From positions 47,249 to 90,907 of the forward strand of contig DEIA01000076.1 of NCBI GenBank assembly GCA_002352225.1: a DNA stretch of 43,659 bases, read 5' to 3'. Each line of letters opens with the position of its first letter. Positions within the stretch are counted from its first letter, which is position 1. The notes under the pieces are model-generated. The model searched no databases. It saw only the letters and a list, made by a program, of their open reading frames with translations, and was not told where the DNA came from. The position numbers and the translations under genes are program-made. The DNA comes from Flammeovirgaceae bacterium UBA2786 (GTDB lineage Bacteria; Bacteroidota; Bacteroidia; Cytophagales; Cyclobacteriaceae). Below are positions 17,276 through 26,878 of the stretch, piece after piece.

Positions 17276-18150
17276 GTCCTGTTCTTAAGAATAGGGTAAA
17301 TAATAACGGCACTTAACACAATTGTTGTACCCAGATAAAACGGCCAGTTCATTACTTCCTGTTGGCCAAATACTAAAAGAGCCAGTACAATTCCATATAC
17401 CGGTTCCAGATTCAAAGCCAGTTGAATCATAAAAACGGAAATGCGTTTAGAAAGATTGATAGAGGCCGTAAAAGCATATACCGAACAGGCCCACGCCATA
17501 ATGGAAATATAAAACCAATCGCTTAGCGTAGGTATTATATTGAGCTGATCGACCCCGGGAAGCTTTACATAAAATGGCATAAAAAATAAAATCAGTAAAC
17601 AGGCCCCCAGCATTTCATAAAAAGTAATTGTGTATGCGTTTACCTGATGTACCAGTTTAGAGTTAATGATGCTGAACCAGGCAGCGGTTAAGCCAGAAAT
17701 AACGCCCAGTAGTAAACCCAACGGATGTTTAAAATCGAAGGCAAGAATAATTCCTAACCCAATAAGCACTACAACGCCCAGCGCAATTTCTATTGCTGAA
17801 ATTTTTTTTCTTTTAATGATGGGTTCGAGGATAGCAGCCCAAAACGAGCAGGTTGCAAAGCCAACCAAACTGGTTGAAGGGTTGGAAATTTTTCCGGATA
17901 CAAAAAACGCGATCCAGTGAATAGCCACAATAATACTGGTGGCAAATACCTTTGTTAATAGTGTGGATGAAATGGAAAACGTTTTTTTTAATAAGAGCAT
18001 CGCCACGCCTATTCCGGCCGCAGCCAAAAGGGTTCTGTAAAACACCATCTCTACAGAAGGAATGGAAATGAGTTTGCCCAGTACGGCTGTGAAGCCCCAT
18101 AAAAAAACAAGAAAGTGAAGATGGATGTAATCTCGTGTTGTGGTAATCAC
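17254..18150 (-). CDS. EamA-family (DMT) transporter
   Basis: A 298-residue membrane protein with about ten hydrophobic helices arranged as two five-helix halves, as in the drug/metabolite transporter superfamily. The first half opens with FLVFLWGFTAVLGKLISI and the second contains EPVYGIVLALLVFGQQE, the typical last-but-two helix motif. Substrate unknown. The start codon is GTG, in a GTGA overlap with the TGA stop of the lptG gene, so the two are translationally coupled. It is last in the tgt-lptG-eamA unit and ends convergently within ispE. Confidence 0.9.
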   Translation of the reverse strand: MITTTRDYIHLHFLVFLWGFTAVLGKLISIPSVEMVFYRTLLAAAGIGVAMLLLKKTFSISSTLLTKVFATSIIVAIHWIAFFVSGKISNPSTSLVGFATCSFWAAILEPIIKRKKISAIEIALGVVVLIGLGIILAFDFKHPLGLLLGVISGLTAAWFSIINSKLVHQVNAYTITFYEMLGACLLILFFMPFYVKLPGVDQLNIIPTLSDWFYISIMAWACSVYAFTASINLSKRISVFMIQLALNLEPVYGIVLALLVFGQQEVMNWPFYLGTTIVLSAVIIYPILKNRTQTRAAQ

Positions 18151-19247
18151 CGCGGAACGTATTTATACATACCCAGCGAAATTAATACAAATACTCCGTT
18201 GGGCAGCCACGCGGCCAGAAGGGGTGGAAGCGAACCGGTTTCGGCAAAGGTGCGTGTCATCGTAAAGAACAAAATGAAAATAAAGGAGAGTAAGAACCCC
18301 AGTGCAATCTGAAAACCTGTTCCGCCCCGGCTTTTACGGGCCGATACCAACACCCCCATAAACACAAGCACAAAAATGGTAAACGGAATAGCGAACCGGA
18401 TCTGCCTTTCGGTTTCGTAAACCTCAACCCCTGTGCTTCCGCGAAAGCGTATTTTGTCAATGTGTTCGGTTAGCTCGTCAATAGTCATACCATCATACCC
18501 CCTGTCAGTTGCTTCGAAATCTTCCGGAGTAACCGATAATGTTGTATCCATTTCATCTCCACGCGAAGCCAGTTTAAAAGTTGCACCGGCTGGCTGAATC
18601 CTGAAAATACTGTCTACTTGTTTGTGTTTCCAGTAACGCAGTTTCCATTTAAGTTTAGTGGTATCCCATTGAATATTTTCGGCTGTTAATTTTTCTACCA
18701 GCCTGTTGCTGTCAAACCGTTCAAGTGTAAACTGGTGCCCCACATTTGATTGGCTGCTGAAGTTTTGAAGAAACAGATATACGTTTGGTTCAATCTGCAT
18801 ATGAATGTTCGACCGGCTGGTCATATTATTCTTTTTGAAATACTGCAACTCAAACTCAATACGCTCGCGGTTCGATTTAGGAATAACCCATCCGTTTAAA
18901 TAAAAACTTAAGCAGGCAATAATAAAGGCTGCAATAAAATAAGGAACCAATAACCTTCTGAAACTAACTCCGCTGCTCAGTATGGCTATTATTTCAGTAT
19001 GCGCAGCCATGCGCGAGGTTACATAAACAATGGTAATGAAAACAGTAATGGGTGCTATTAGCCCGGTAATCCAGGGAATGAAGTCGCCATAGTAACCAAG
19101 TATGCTGGCTGTGTTTAGGTTATTGGTTACAAACTTGTCTATTTTTTCGGTTACATCTATTACGGTAATGATTGCAACCAGTATAAGTACTACGTAGAAG
19201 AACGTGGCCAGGATTTTTTTTATGATATACCGATCCAGGATAGTCAT
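18147..19247 (-). CDS. lptG: LPS export permease, LptF/LptG family
   Basis: A 366-residue inner-membrane permease of the YjgP/YjgQ family. It partners with LptB to extract lipopolysaccharide from the inner membrane and pass it to the periplasmic bridge. It opens with MTILDRYIIKKILATFFYVV, the family signature, and has three hydrophobic segments in the first ~125 residues. A soluble periplasmic beta-jellyroll-like region follows (about 130-275), then three more helices to the C-terminus. It lies 15 bases after tgt, an arrangement I recall as common in Bacteroidota. LptF and LptG are hard to separate by sequence, so the symbol is tentative. Confidence 0.85.
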   Translation of the reverse strand: MTILDRYIIKKILATFFYVVLILVAIITVIDVTEKIDKFVTNNLNTASILGYYGDFIPWITGLIAPITVFITIVYVTSRMAAHTEIIAILSSGVSFRRLLVPYFIAAFIIACLSFYLNGWVIPKSNRERIEFELQYFKKNNMTSRSNIHMQIEPNVYLFLQNFSSQSNVGHQFTLERFDSNRLVEKLTAENIQWDTTKLKWKLRYWKHKQVDSIFRIQPAGATFKLASRGDEMDTTLSVTPEDFEATDRGYDGMTIDELTEHIDKIRFRGSTGVEVYETERQIRFAIPFTIFVLVFMGVLVSARKSRGGTGFQIALGFLLSFIFILFFTMTRTFAETGSLPPLLAAWLPNGVFVLISLGMYKYVPR

Positions 19248-19262
19248 TTCTCGAGAATGAAT

Positions 19263-20393
19263 TTACAAACGCTGCGACACTATTTTTACCATGCGGTTTT
19301 TCCAGGCATTAAAAGTCCCCGCCAGAATTTGTTGCCGAGCCTGTTTCACTAACCAAAGATAAAACGCAAGATTGTGGATAGAAGCAATTTGTGCGCCTAA
19401 AATTTCTTTTGATATGATTAAATGGCGTAGGTATGCTTTCGAATAAAATGTGCTGGCATAATCGCCCAGTTCTGCATCAATGGGCGAAAGATCGTCTTTC
19501 CACTTTTCATTGCGGATGTTAATGATTCCCTGCGTAGTAAATAACATTCCATTGCGGGCATTGCGGGTAGGCATTACACAATCAAACATATCAATACCCA
19601 GCGCAATACACTCCAGAATATTTTCAGGTGTGCCTACGCCCATCAGGTACCGGGGTTTGTCGGCTGGTAAAATGGAACACACTACATCGGTCATTTCGTA
19701 CATCATTTCATGAGGCTCGCCAACGGATAAACCACCAATGGCATTACCGGGCTGATGCTGACTGGCAATAAATTCTGCCGACTGAATGCGAAGATCTTTA
19801 TAAACACTACCCTGTACAATTGGAAATAGTGCTTGCGTGTAACCGTACTTTCCTTCGGTGGCATTAACGCGATTTATACACCGTTGCAACCATCGGTGGG
19901 TAAGCCCCATCGATTTTTTTGCATACTCATATTCGCATGGAAAAGGAGTACACTCATCAAATGCCATTATAATATCGGCACCAATGCTGCGCTCAATATC
20001 CATTACGCCTTCGGGTGTAAATACATGGCGCGAGCCATCAATGTGCGATTTGAAAATTACACCTTCTTCTGTAATCTTTCGGTTATCGCCTAACGAATAC
20101 ACCTGATAACCACCACTATCGGTTAGCATGGGTCGCTGCCATCCTATAAATTTATGTAGCCCTTCGGCCTGCTCAATTAATGGAAGGCCGGGCCGCAGGT
20201 ACAAGTGGTAAGTATTGCCCAGAATGATTTTAGCGTCTATGTCCTTTTCGAGTTCGCGCTGATGCACCGCCTTTACCGATCCGGCTGTGCCCACAGGCAT
20301 GAATATGGGTGTAGGTATCTCACCATGATCGGTAATTAATGTGCCAGCCCGGGCTTTTGAATCTGGGTTAGTTGCAGAAAGAGTAAACTTCAT
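19263..20393 (-). CDS. tgt: tRNA-guanine transglycosylase lacking zinc cysteines
   Basis: A 376-residue TIM-barrel enzyme that exchanges the wobble guanine of GUN-anticodon tRNAs for preQ1, in queuosine synthesis. Active-site residues are visible: Asp92 in TDSGGYQVYSL (general acid/base), Asp146 in FDECTP, and the nucleophile Asp271 in MFDCVMPTRNARNG. The usual C-terminal zinc site is changed: where the E. coli enzyme has Cys302, Cys304 and Cys307, this has Leu309, Asp311 and Ser314 (ELGDYASTFY), while His340 (IHNL) is kept. Length is otherwise normal. I recall the same loss in other Bacteroidota, so it is probably a lineage feature and not inactivation. It is first in the tgt-lptG-eamA unit and divergent from the glycosyltransferase gene. 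Confidence 0.95.
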   Translation of the reverse strand: MKFTLSATNPDSKARAGTLITDHGEIPTPIFMPVGTAGSVKAVHQRELEKDIDAKIILGNTYHLYLRPGLPLIEQAEGLHKFIGWQRPMLTDSGGYQVYSLGDNRKITEEGVIFKSHIDGSRHVFTPEGVMDIERSIGADIIMAFDECTPFPCEYEYAKKSMGLTHRWLQRCINRVNATEGKYGYTQALFPIVQGSVYKDLRIQSAEFIASQHQPGNAIGGLSVGEPHEMMYEMTDVVCSILPADKPRYLMGVGTPENILECIALGIDMFDCVMPTRNARNGMLFTTQGIINIRNEKWKDDLSPIDAELGDYASTFYSKAYLRHLIISKEILGAQIASIHNLAFYLWLVKQARQQILAGTFNAWKNRMVKIVSQRL

Positions 20394-20490
20394 TTCGGGC
20401 GCAAGTTAGGCGTAGGTTGCTGGGCGTGCAAATAAGGCAGTCCGGTTGTATTTTTTTAGGAAGCATCGGAGTAACGTGTATCTGGTATGG

Positions 20491-21624
20491 ATGAAGCCTT
20501 ATCTTTGTCGCGCTAAAAAAAACGCATTGAGTGTAATTACAATACTTTATCTGGCAGTAATTGGGGTGCAACTTGTGTATCTGTGTTTGTTGGCGCTGTC
20601 ATTTGTGCGAAATAAACCCCTGATAAAGAGCGAGCCAAAGCCCGTATCAATTATTGTGTGTGCACACGATGAAGAGCAGAATCTGCGCCAACTGGTGCCA
20701 CTCTTGTTGCAACAGGATCATCCTGAATTTGAAATTATTGTGGTAGAAGACCGGTGTAACGATGGTACCTACGATTACCTGCGTGAGCTTACCCGGCAAC
20801 ATGCTAACCTGCGTATGGTGCGTGTACAATTTAAACCAGAACACATTAACGGAAAGAAGTTTGCATTAACACTTGGTATAAAAGCCGCCCGGTACGAGCA
20901 TCTTTTGTTTACCGATGCCGACTGCAGACCAGCCAGTACACAATGGGCAAAAAACATTACCGCGGCTTATTTGCCCGAAACAGAAATCGTGTTAGGGTTT
21001 TCTCCCTATCAGAAAAAAGCGGGATGGTTAAATGCCTTTATCCGGTTCGAGGCGTTGCTAACAGCCATTCAATACCTTGGCTTTGCATGGCTCGGTAAAC
21101 CCTACATGGGTGTAGGGCGTAACTTATCATATAAAAAATCCCTGTTCCTGTCGGGCAAAGGATTTATGATGCATCAGCACGTTACCGGTGGAGACGATGA
21201 TCTATTTGTGAATCAGTACGCCAACCGGAAAAATACTGTGGCGCACGTATCACCTCAAAGTTTTGTGTTTTCGAAACCATCCGAAAGCTGGAAAGAATTT
21301 CTGCATCAAAAAAGAAGGCATTTAGCAGCCGGTAAATATTATAAAGTGGCTGATAAGATTGTTCTGGGGTTGTTTATGCTTTCGTGGCTTGGCAGTTGGT
21401 TTCTGTTGGTGCCCGCCATTAGCCACGGCCCCTTCTATGTAATAGCCGCTGTATTTTTATTAAGAGAATTGATTCTCATGGGTTTGTTCCGGATGTTGGC
21501 CCGTAAATCCGGTGATGCTTTTGAAATATGGAAAATACCGGTTTTAGATTTTATTTTTACGTTTTACTATCTTGTAACCGGCCTGCGGGCGTTAGTTGCC
21601 AAACGATTACGATGGAAGAATTAG
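20491..21624 (+). CDS. Membrane-bound family 2 glycosyltransferase
   Basis: A 377-residue protein with an N-terminal membrane helix (about 15-38), a GT-A glycosyltransferase domain and two to three C-terminal helices. Motifs in order are SIIVCAHDEEQNL (nucleotide binding), VVEDRCNDGTYDYL, FTDADCRPAS (the DxD-like metal site), GGDDDLFVN (acceptor/catalytic Asp) and HQKRRHLAAGKYY (the R/K-rich motif near the membrane). It should transfer a sugar from a nucleotide donor to a lipid or polymer; the specific product is unknown. I start it at the ATG at 20491; a TTG at 20446 in the same frame would add 15 residues and is less likely. Its 3' end overlaps the sigma factor gene by 13 bases. Confidence 0.88.
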   Translation: MKPYLCRAKKNALSVITILYLAVIGVQLVYLCLLALSFVRNKPLIKSEPKPVSIIVCAHDEEQNLRQLVPLLLQQDHPEFEIIVVEDRCNDGTYDYLRELTRQHANLRMVRVQFKPEHINGKKFALTLGIKAARYEHLLFTDADCRPASTQWAKNITAAYLPETEIVLGFSPYQKKAGWLNAFIRFEALLTAIQYLGFAWLGKPYMGVGRNLSYKKSLFLSGKGFMMHQHVTGGDDDLFVNQYANRKNTVAHVSPQSFVFSKPSESWKEFLHQKRRHLAAGKYYKVADKIVLGLFMLSWLGSWFLLVPAISHGPFYVIAAVFLLRELILMGLFRMLARKSGDAFEIWKIPVLDFIFTFYYLVTGLRALVAKRLRWKN

Positions 21625-22226
21625 AAGAAAACCGGTTTTCATCCAAAGCATTGGAAGATTTTAAGCTTATCGACATGGCCGTGGGGGGCGATGATAAAGC
21701 TTATGCCAAACTATTGCAGCGGTATAAGCGCCCGGTTTATCACATGATATTGAAAATGGTTCGCAACATAGATGATGCCGAAGATCTGACAATGGAATCG
21801 TTTTCCAAGGCATTTCGCAGCCTGGCCCGGTTTAAAAAAGATTTTACGTTCAGCACCTGGTTGTTTCGCATTGCCACCAACAACACCATCGATTTTATCC
21901 GCAAAAAGAAAATCAATACGCTTAGTATTCAAAATACGTTTACCGATGATGACGGGCAAGCTGTAAGTATTGATGTGGAAGATGATGGTACCTTAAATCC
22001 GCAGGATGAAGCTATTAAAGCTCAGAAAGAAGAACTCATTCAGGTGTTTGTGAACATGCTGCCCGGCAAATACCAGAAATTAGTTCGGCTTCGGTACTTC
22101 CACGAACTTAGTTATGAGGAAATTGCAGAGGAACTGGAAGCCCCGCTGGGTACTGTTAAGGCCCAGTTGCATCGCGCGCGCGAGCTGATGTACGACCTTG
22201 TAAAGAACAAAAAGGAGCATATCTAA
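21612..22226 (+). CDS. ECF-type RNA polymerase sigma factor
   Basis: A 204-residue sigma-70 family factor with region 2 (about residues 35-100: YKRPVYHMILKMVRNIDDAEDLTMESFSKAF ... FSTWLFRIATNNTIDFIRKKK, quoted in parts) and region 4 (about 140-200, with SYEEIAEELEAPLGTVKAQLHRARE as the DNA-reading helix-turn-helix). It directs polymerase to a specific regulon. The ATG at 21612 lies inside the end of the glycosyltransferase gene, so the two are coupled. No anti-sigma gene follows directly; instead the accessory island begins. The last codons (KNKKEHI-stop) reappear 12.5 kb downstream at 34753-34779. The membrane-protein gene beyond that point may once have been its direct neighbour. Confidence 0.92.
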   Translation: MEELEENRFSSKALEDFKLIDMAVGGDDKAYAKLLQRYKRPVYHMILKMVRNIDDAEDLTMESFSKAFRSLARFKKDFTFSTWLFRIATNNTIDFIRKKKINTLSIQNTFTDDDGQAVSIDVEDDGTLNPQDEAIKAQKEELIQVFVNMLPGKYQKLVRLRYFHELSYEEIAEELEAPLGTVKAQLHRARELMYDLVKNKKEHI

Positions 22227-22228
22227 AA
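22202..22228 (+). repeat. Left copy of 27-bp repeat at sigma gene 3' end
   Basis: These 27 bases cover the last codons and stop of the sigma factor gene plus two bases. They match 34753-34779 at 26 of 27 positions. The single difference is the third base of a Lys codon (AAG here, AAA there). Together the copies frame the Rhs island, like attachment sites or an insertion-derived duplication. Confidence 0.8.
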
Positions 22229-22831
22229 AGCCCTTGCCCCTGGTGTTGTGTGTGAGCAAGGTGCGTTGCTTCCAACAAGCAAGATGAATGTTTTGATAAC
22301 AGGTTAAAGTTGCAAAATTGTTGTTGGTGAGCTTGCGCATAAACCTTCGCGCGAACACCAAGGCAAGGGGAGTGGTTATTTCTGGTTTAGCTTCAGTTGC
22401 TATTTGTTGCACGGTGTAATTTGGAGCCTGCTCATTGGCCCAAATGCGGTCCGAATAGTTGCCATTAAACGGCCTTATCTCGTTATGTAATTGCGTGCGA
22501 TCGTCAAGCTCTAAAACTTCCGATTGTTTAAATGAAAACAGACGTGGTATGATGGTTATACTGTCATTGTCCTAATAATCCAAATACAAAAAAAAGATCA
22601 GAAATCCCTGAAGTGGTAATAAAATCGTTCAGGGGATTGAAAATGGAGATAAAATTAAAAAAGGGTGAAGCACAGAGAGGTGTGACAAAGTTTAGCAGTA
22701 AATGGAATTGTTAATTTAACAGTAAGTATAGATTTGACTGATAGCAAGTTCCTTATAAATAAACAGGGTGATCAGGATCAATTAAATGTGTATTAGCTCC
22801 TGACCAGTATTTATCAGCCAAGGGTAATTAT
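22229..22831. other. Region without a convincing gene, left end of island
   Basis: About 600 bases between the sigma factor gene and the Rhs promoter hold no gene I can support. On the minus strand a frame is open from about 22573 into the sigma gene, but it has no suitable start and no recognisable domain. An imperfect inverted repeat (ATCCCTGAA near 22604 and TTCAGGGGAT near 22631) could form a hairpin with no T run. The DNA may be decayed sequence from the insertion event. Confidence 0.5.
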
Positions 22832-22861
22832 TTTGAAAAGTAGGGTTATTAGATACATGTG
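22832..22861 (+). promoter_or_regulatory. Promoter candidate of the Rhs operon
   Basis: TTTG at 22832-22835, an 18-base gap, then TACATGTG at 22854-22861, one base off TAnnTTTG. The transcript would begin near 22868, giving a leader of about 95 bases before the first Rhs start codon at 22963. It is the only good match I saw upstream of this operon. Confidence 0.45.
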
Positions 22862-22962
22862 AAAGACTGTATTTAAATACGTAGAAAACCATGTTGCATT
22901 GGAATGCTTGCACCAGTTGCTTTGCAATCAACGCAAATACTCTGCACCTAATACCTAATTAC

Positions 22963-25900
22963 ATGAAACCTGGGGGTTTGATTCTGACATTTGTTTTATC
23001 TGCATTGACCTGGCCTGTAGTGGGTCAAAACAATTATGTTAATGTAATACCGCCATCCCCCACAGCCAGTGCGATGCAGCAATACGGAAACACCAATGTA
23101 GGCCTCTATACCGGGGCCGTAAATGTTTCTATTCCAATCCATACCATTAAACTAAAAGAGTTGAACTTCCCCATTGCTTTGAATTACTCTGGTTCGGGGG
23201 GAATTAATATCCAGCAAGTTGCCTCATGGGTAGGGATTGGATGGACATTAAATGCAACAGGTGCAGTATCGCGAACCATTTACGGTCTGGCAGATGATAA
23301 GTATAGTACTGGCTACCTGAGTTTACCTGCAATTCCCCCTCCGACAAGTGAGAACCAAGACACCTTTCTGGATTTTTCCAGCGGCATGAGAGATGGGGAG
23401 CCCGATAAATATTTCTACAGTGCGAACGGAGTATCCGGATCATTTTATATCAATAAACAAAAACAGGTTGTTCAGGTACCGTTAACGCATAATAAGATCA
23501 TTCCTGAATTTGACTACGCTGGAAAGATTATAGCGTTTGATCTGGTTACGGACAGCGGTATAGTTTACAGGTTTAGCGAACATGAAGAGTCTCGTTCGTA
23601 CATACCCGGTGGAACTTCCACAGACAACAACTATTATGTATCATCCTGGTACCTGGCATCAGTTCATAACTATAACAACACAGAAGCAATTTATTTTCAT
23701 TACGAGGCATATAGTTTTAACCAAACTGCTGAAGTTTACTCTACCCGCATTATTGAGAATTCCGGTTCCATTTTTTGGCCCCGTTATTCGATAACCGAAA
23801 CGAACGCAAAACGCCTTAAGTACATTACGTACAACCAAACTGATACGATAGAGTTTATACCGGGCAACCTTTCCCGAAGGGATTTAACCGGTGAAAAATT
23901 CCTGGCTACAATCGAAATTAAAGAGCGAAAAAAGATACGGTCAGTTGACTTTTCGTATAGCTATTTCGATAACAACGGGGTGGTTCCCATCACATCGACA
24001 AATAGTTGTTCGGGGGCATATGCGGAGATATCGTTAATAGACGGGCAAACAGATGGGGACAATTGTAAGCGTTTAAAGCTGGACAGTGTTATGTTTTTTA
24101 ATGAGAACAGGACTGAGTCGCTCCCCTATACATTTGAGTATTATTCCCAGGAATATTTGCCCCATCGTTTTTCGTACGCCCGCGACCACTGGGGTTTTTA
24201 TAACGGTCAAAACAACAACCCGGGACTTGAGCCGCGAAGGAAAGTTGATAGAAGGCCCATTGCCTCTTATTTACGCGGCAGTGATTTCGCCATTTATGGA
24301 AATGCTAACCGTGAGCCCTCTGCTGCTCATGCAAAAGCCGGGGTGCTTACAAAAATTATTTACCCTACAGGAGGATCAACAATATATGAATACGAGTTAC
24401 ACCAGTCATCATTAGAACTTCTTCCCAACCAAAAGCAACCGTTTGGTGTTAGCCTGAGCCCTGTAACACTAAAGGACACCATTCACCTGGAAACCATTAG
24501 CGATCCGTTCGTAGATGTGAAGGTTAGTGTAATGGGCCTGATACTTTCTTCAGAACATTGTGATTTTACAGTCACCTTCAAAAACCTGCAGACCAGCACA
24601 ATTACCACGCTGGCTGATTTTTACGAACATGCAGGCAGCCGGACAATCTTCCTGGAAGAGGGAGACTATGAGATTTCATACGTTGCACATAATGGAACGA
24701 GTACCTGTTTCGAGGATTTTTATGCGCTTGGATTTCAATGGGAGAATGAATTGCCGACACCTGTTAAGAATGTAGGCGGGCTGCGCATTAAAAAAACAAT
24801 TGATGTAAGCGGCACAGGCGATTCCATCAAGCGCGTTTACAATTATACATTACAAAATTCAACCCTTTCATCCGGTAGCCTTGTCTCTGTTCCACGCTAT
24901 GGATATTATGAAGCCGGCTATGCACAAAGCCAGATTATTGGTTTTTACAGGATGTATAACACCAACACACCCCTCGCCCTTACACAAGGAAGTCATGTCG
25001 GATACAAGCGGATTGAGGTTACGACAGCGGAACCACATAAAACAGGCAAATCGGTTTACTATTACACCTGCCCGGCTGACTTTCCGGATTTTACAAGAGG
25101 CTGGACAAGTACAAAATACGATGATGAGGTAATACTCAATACTGAATACACCTACATTTTCCCCCATCACGACAACCGCGATTGGAAACGGGGGGTTCTT
25201 TACGCACAGGTCAATTTTGAATTCCAAAACGACCAGTTCGTTCGCATCTCAGGTAAAGAAAATCATTACAAGGTATATGCGGAGGTAGAAAACGCCTTTG
25301 ACTTAAACTGGCAAAGTAAATACCCGGTTCAATTCATTGAACCGGAATACAACAAGGATGAATTTTTTGCTTATGATGGAGCTAACGGAGAAGGTATTCC
25401 AAAATTGCAGGGAGTACGAACACAATGTAATTACAGCGAAGAAGGAACCTGCGGTTTTATGTACGTAAAAAACTACGAATTCTTTTCGGGAAGGATTGAA
25501 CTGGTATCCCAAACAGAAAAATTTTACCGTGGACAAGATGTTGTAAATTCCGGTACGAGTTATTTCTACCAGAACAGTCAATATTATTATCCGACCAAAA
25601 TACAGGCCTCAACATCAGAATCGGATTCGGTTACTACATTAATACGGTATCCGTTTGATAATTCGTTGCTGACCGAAGTACCATCGATAAATAAAGTTGC
25701 ATTAGATTCACTGGTATTACGAAACGTGATTTCCGAACCTGTGGAAAGAACAACTATCAGGGCTGGGTTGGAAATCAATCGTCAACGGACAGATTTTATG
25801 CTTGATGGTAACTCTGTTTTTCGAAACAAGATATGGAGCGCTTCGGCCGGAAATCCGCTGGAAGAAGATGTTCGGTTTGTTGCTTACAACGCGGAGGGCG

Positions 25901-26427
25901 GATTATTGGAATACAAAGGCAAAAACGATATCAGTATTGGTATTCTGTGGGGGTACAACAGTAAATACCCAGTGGCACAAGCCATCAACGCCCACCATGA
26001 TGAAATCTATTACGCAGGTTTTGAAGAAACGGGCACCCTTGCGGTGCTTCCCTCAAATCCGGCCCATACGGGTGAACGATACCTGAACAATGGCACATAT
26101 AATTTTTCCAGCAATGGTTTCGTGCCGGGTTCAACTACGAACTTAAAAATGAGCTATTGGTACTGGAGCAGCAACAAATGGAATTTTTCCGGAATTATAA
26201 ATTGGAGCAACACCATTAGTGCGGGCACCCGGCTCGATGATATCCGGGTATTTCCGGGAGATTCTCAAATGACTACCTATACCTACACCCCGGGTATCGG
26301 TGTTACCTCCCAAACGGATGCGAATAGTGTTACTATATATTATGAGTATGATTTCTTTGGCAGATTAAAGTTGATTCGGGATAAGGACAATAATATTTTA
26401 AAAAAGATTGACTATCACTATAAATAA
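22963..26427 (+). CDS. Exported Rhs-family protein without core domain (Rhs 1)
   Basis: An 1154-residue protein started at the ATG at 22963, where a signal peptide begins (MKPGGLILTFVLSALTWPVVGQ). An ATG 72 bases upstream lacks that property. The mature N-terminus has VNVIPPSPTASAMQQYGN ... GAVNVSIPIHTIKLKELNFPI and QQVASWVGIGWTLNATGAVSR, the opening typical of large Bacteroidota Rhs/YD proteins. The middle is beta-rich. The C-terminus reads TQTDANSVTIYYEYDFFGRLKLIRDKDNN-like YD repeats and ends KKIDYHYK, with no RHS core box and no toxin tip. It is first of a four-gene run ending with the immunity candidate. I infer that it works with Rhs 2 as an exported shell or surface partner; this is not shown by the sequence. 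Confidence 0.85.
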   Translation: MKPGGLILTFVLSALTWPVVGQNNYVNVIPPSPTASAMQQYGNTNVGLYTGAVNVSIPIHTIKLKELNFPIALNYSGSGGINIQQVASWVGIGWTLNATGAVSRTIYGLADDKYSTGYLSLPAIPPPTSENQDTFLDFSSGMRDGEPDKYFYSANGVSGSFYINKQKQVVQVPLTHNKIIPEFDYAGKIIAFDLVTDSGIVYRFSEHEESRSYIPGGTSTDNNYYVSSWYLASVHNYNNTEAIYFHYEAYSFNQTAEVYSTRIIENSGSIFWPRYSITETNAKRLKYITYNQTDTIEFIPGNLSRRDLTGEKFLATIEIKERKKIRSVDFSYSYFDNNGVVPITSTNSCSGAYAEISLIDGQTDGDNCKRLKLDSVMFFNENRTESLPYTFEYYSQEYLPHRFSYARDHWGFYNGQNNNPGLEPRRKVDRRPIASYLRGSDFAIYGNANREPSAAHAKAGVLTKIIYPTGGSTIYEYELHQSSLELLPNQKQPFGVSLSPVTLKDTIHLETISDPFVDVKVSVMGLILSSEHCDFTVTFKNLQTSTITTLADFYEHAGSRTIFLEEGDYEISYVAHNGTSTCFEDFYALGFQWENELPTPVKNVGGLRIKKTIDVSGTGDSIKRVYNYTLQNSTLSSGSLVSVPRYGYYEAGYAQSQIIGFYRMYNTNTPLALTQGSHVGYKRIEVTTAEPHKTGKSVYYYTCPADFPDFTRGWTSTKYDDEVILNTEYTYIFPHHDNRDWKRGVLYAQVNFEFQNDQFVRISGKENHYKVYAEVENAFDLNWQSKYPVQFIEPEYNKDEFFAYDGANGEGIPKLQGVRTQCNYSEEGTCGFMYVKNYEFFSGRIELVSQTEKFYRGQDVVNSGTSYFYQNSQYYYPTKIQASTSESDSVTTLIRYPFDNSLLTEVPSINKVALDSLVLRNVISEPVERTTIRAGLEINRQRTDFMLDGNSVFRNKIWSASAGNPLEEDVRFVAYNAEGGLLEYKGKNDISIGILWGYNSKYPVAQAINAHHDEIYYAGFEETGTLAVLPSNPAHTGERYLNNGTYNFSSNGFVPGSTTNLKMSYWYWSSNKWNFSGIINWSNTISAGTRLDDIRVFPGDSQMTTYTYTPGIGVTSQTDANSVTIYYEYDFFGRLKLIRDKDNNILKKIDYHYK

Positions 26428-26449
26428 GGGATACAACCCAAAACTGAAT

Positions 26450-26869
26450 ATGAGCAAAAGGAATTTATTGGTATTGATTGGACTGTTATGCTGCGCAGCG
26501 TGTTTGGCACAGGAAATCAACATTAAAAATGATACACTGATTTGGGAAGTTGTTGAGGTAAAAGACAAAGCTTTCAGTGAGCGCATTTCAACGCCCAGTG
26601 AAGTTATCGTTTACCCCGGGGGGGAGATTGTGTGGACACAACCCCAGGTAGAAAGGGTTTATAAATTTTTGGTTGAGGATGTATCGGGTAGCTGGAGCCA
26701 TGTTGGTGAAGATGGCTTTGTAGAATACCGGGTTAAGATAAACGAGTCTCAGGGTTTGATAATATTTAAAAGAGAAAACGGGATTTTGTCGATCGATTTT
26801 AATATGAAGCGGGGAGAGAAGACCACATTTCCGTTCACCTTGTTTGTAGGATCAATTCAGCCAAAATAA
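26450..26869 (+). CDS. Small exported protein between the two Rhs genes
   Basis: A 139-residue protein with a signal peptide (MSKRNLLVLIGLLCCAACLAQ). Cleavage after AQ or a lipobox-like Cys are both possible. The mature ~118 residues are beta-rich with no domain I recognise; a conserved-looking patch is PSEVIVYPGGEIVWTQPQ. I start it at 26450 rather than at 26408, because the earlier start overlaps Rhs 1 and lacks a signal. It lies 22 bases after Rhs 1 and nine before Rhs 2, so it is part of the same operon. A G7 run occurs around 26620. Function unknown; it could be a pilot or chaperone of the Rhs pair, by position only. Confidence 0.8.
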   Translation: MSKRNLLVLIGLLCCAACLAQEINIKNDTLIWEVVEVKDKAFSERISTPSEVIVYPGGEIVWTQPQVERVYKFLVEDVSGSWSHVGEDGFVEYRVKINESQGLIIFKRENGILSIDFNMKRGEKTTFPFTLFVGSIQPK

Positions 26870-26878
26870 AGTAGTTAT

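Noticed and set aside
22229..22573. Open minus-strand frame running into the sigma factor gene
   Set aside because: About 115 codons before the overlap, no suitable start codon after the upstream stop, no recognisable domain, and the rest is antisense to a clear gene.
24868..25227. Long minus-strand frames inside the Rhs genes (also near 28493-29083 and 29104-29454)
   Set aside because: They are antisense to long, family-consistent coding sequence and show no domain or start context of their own.
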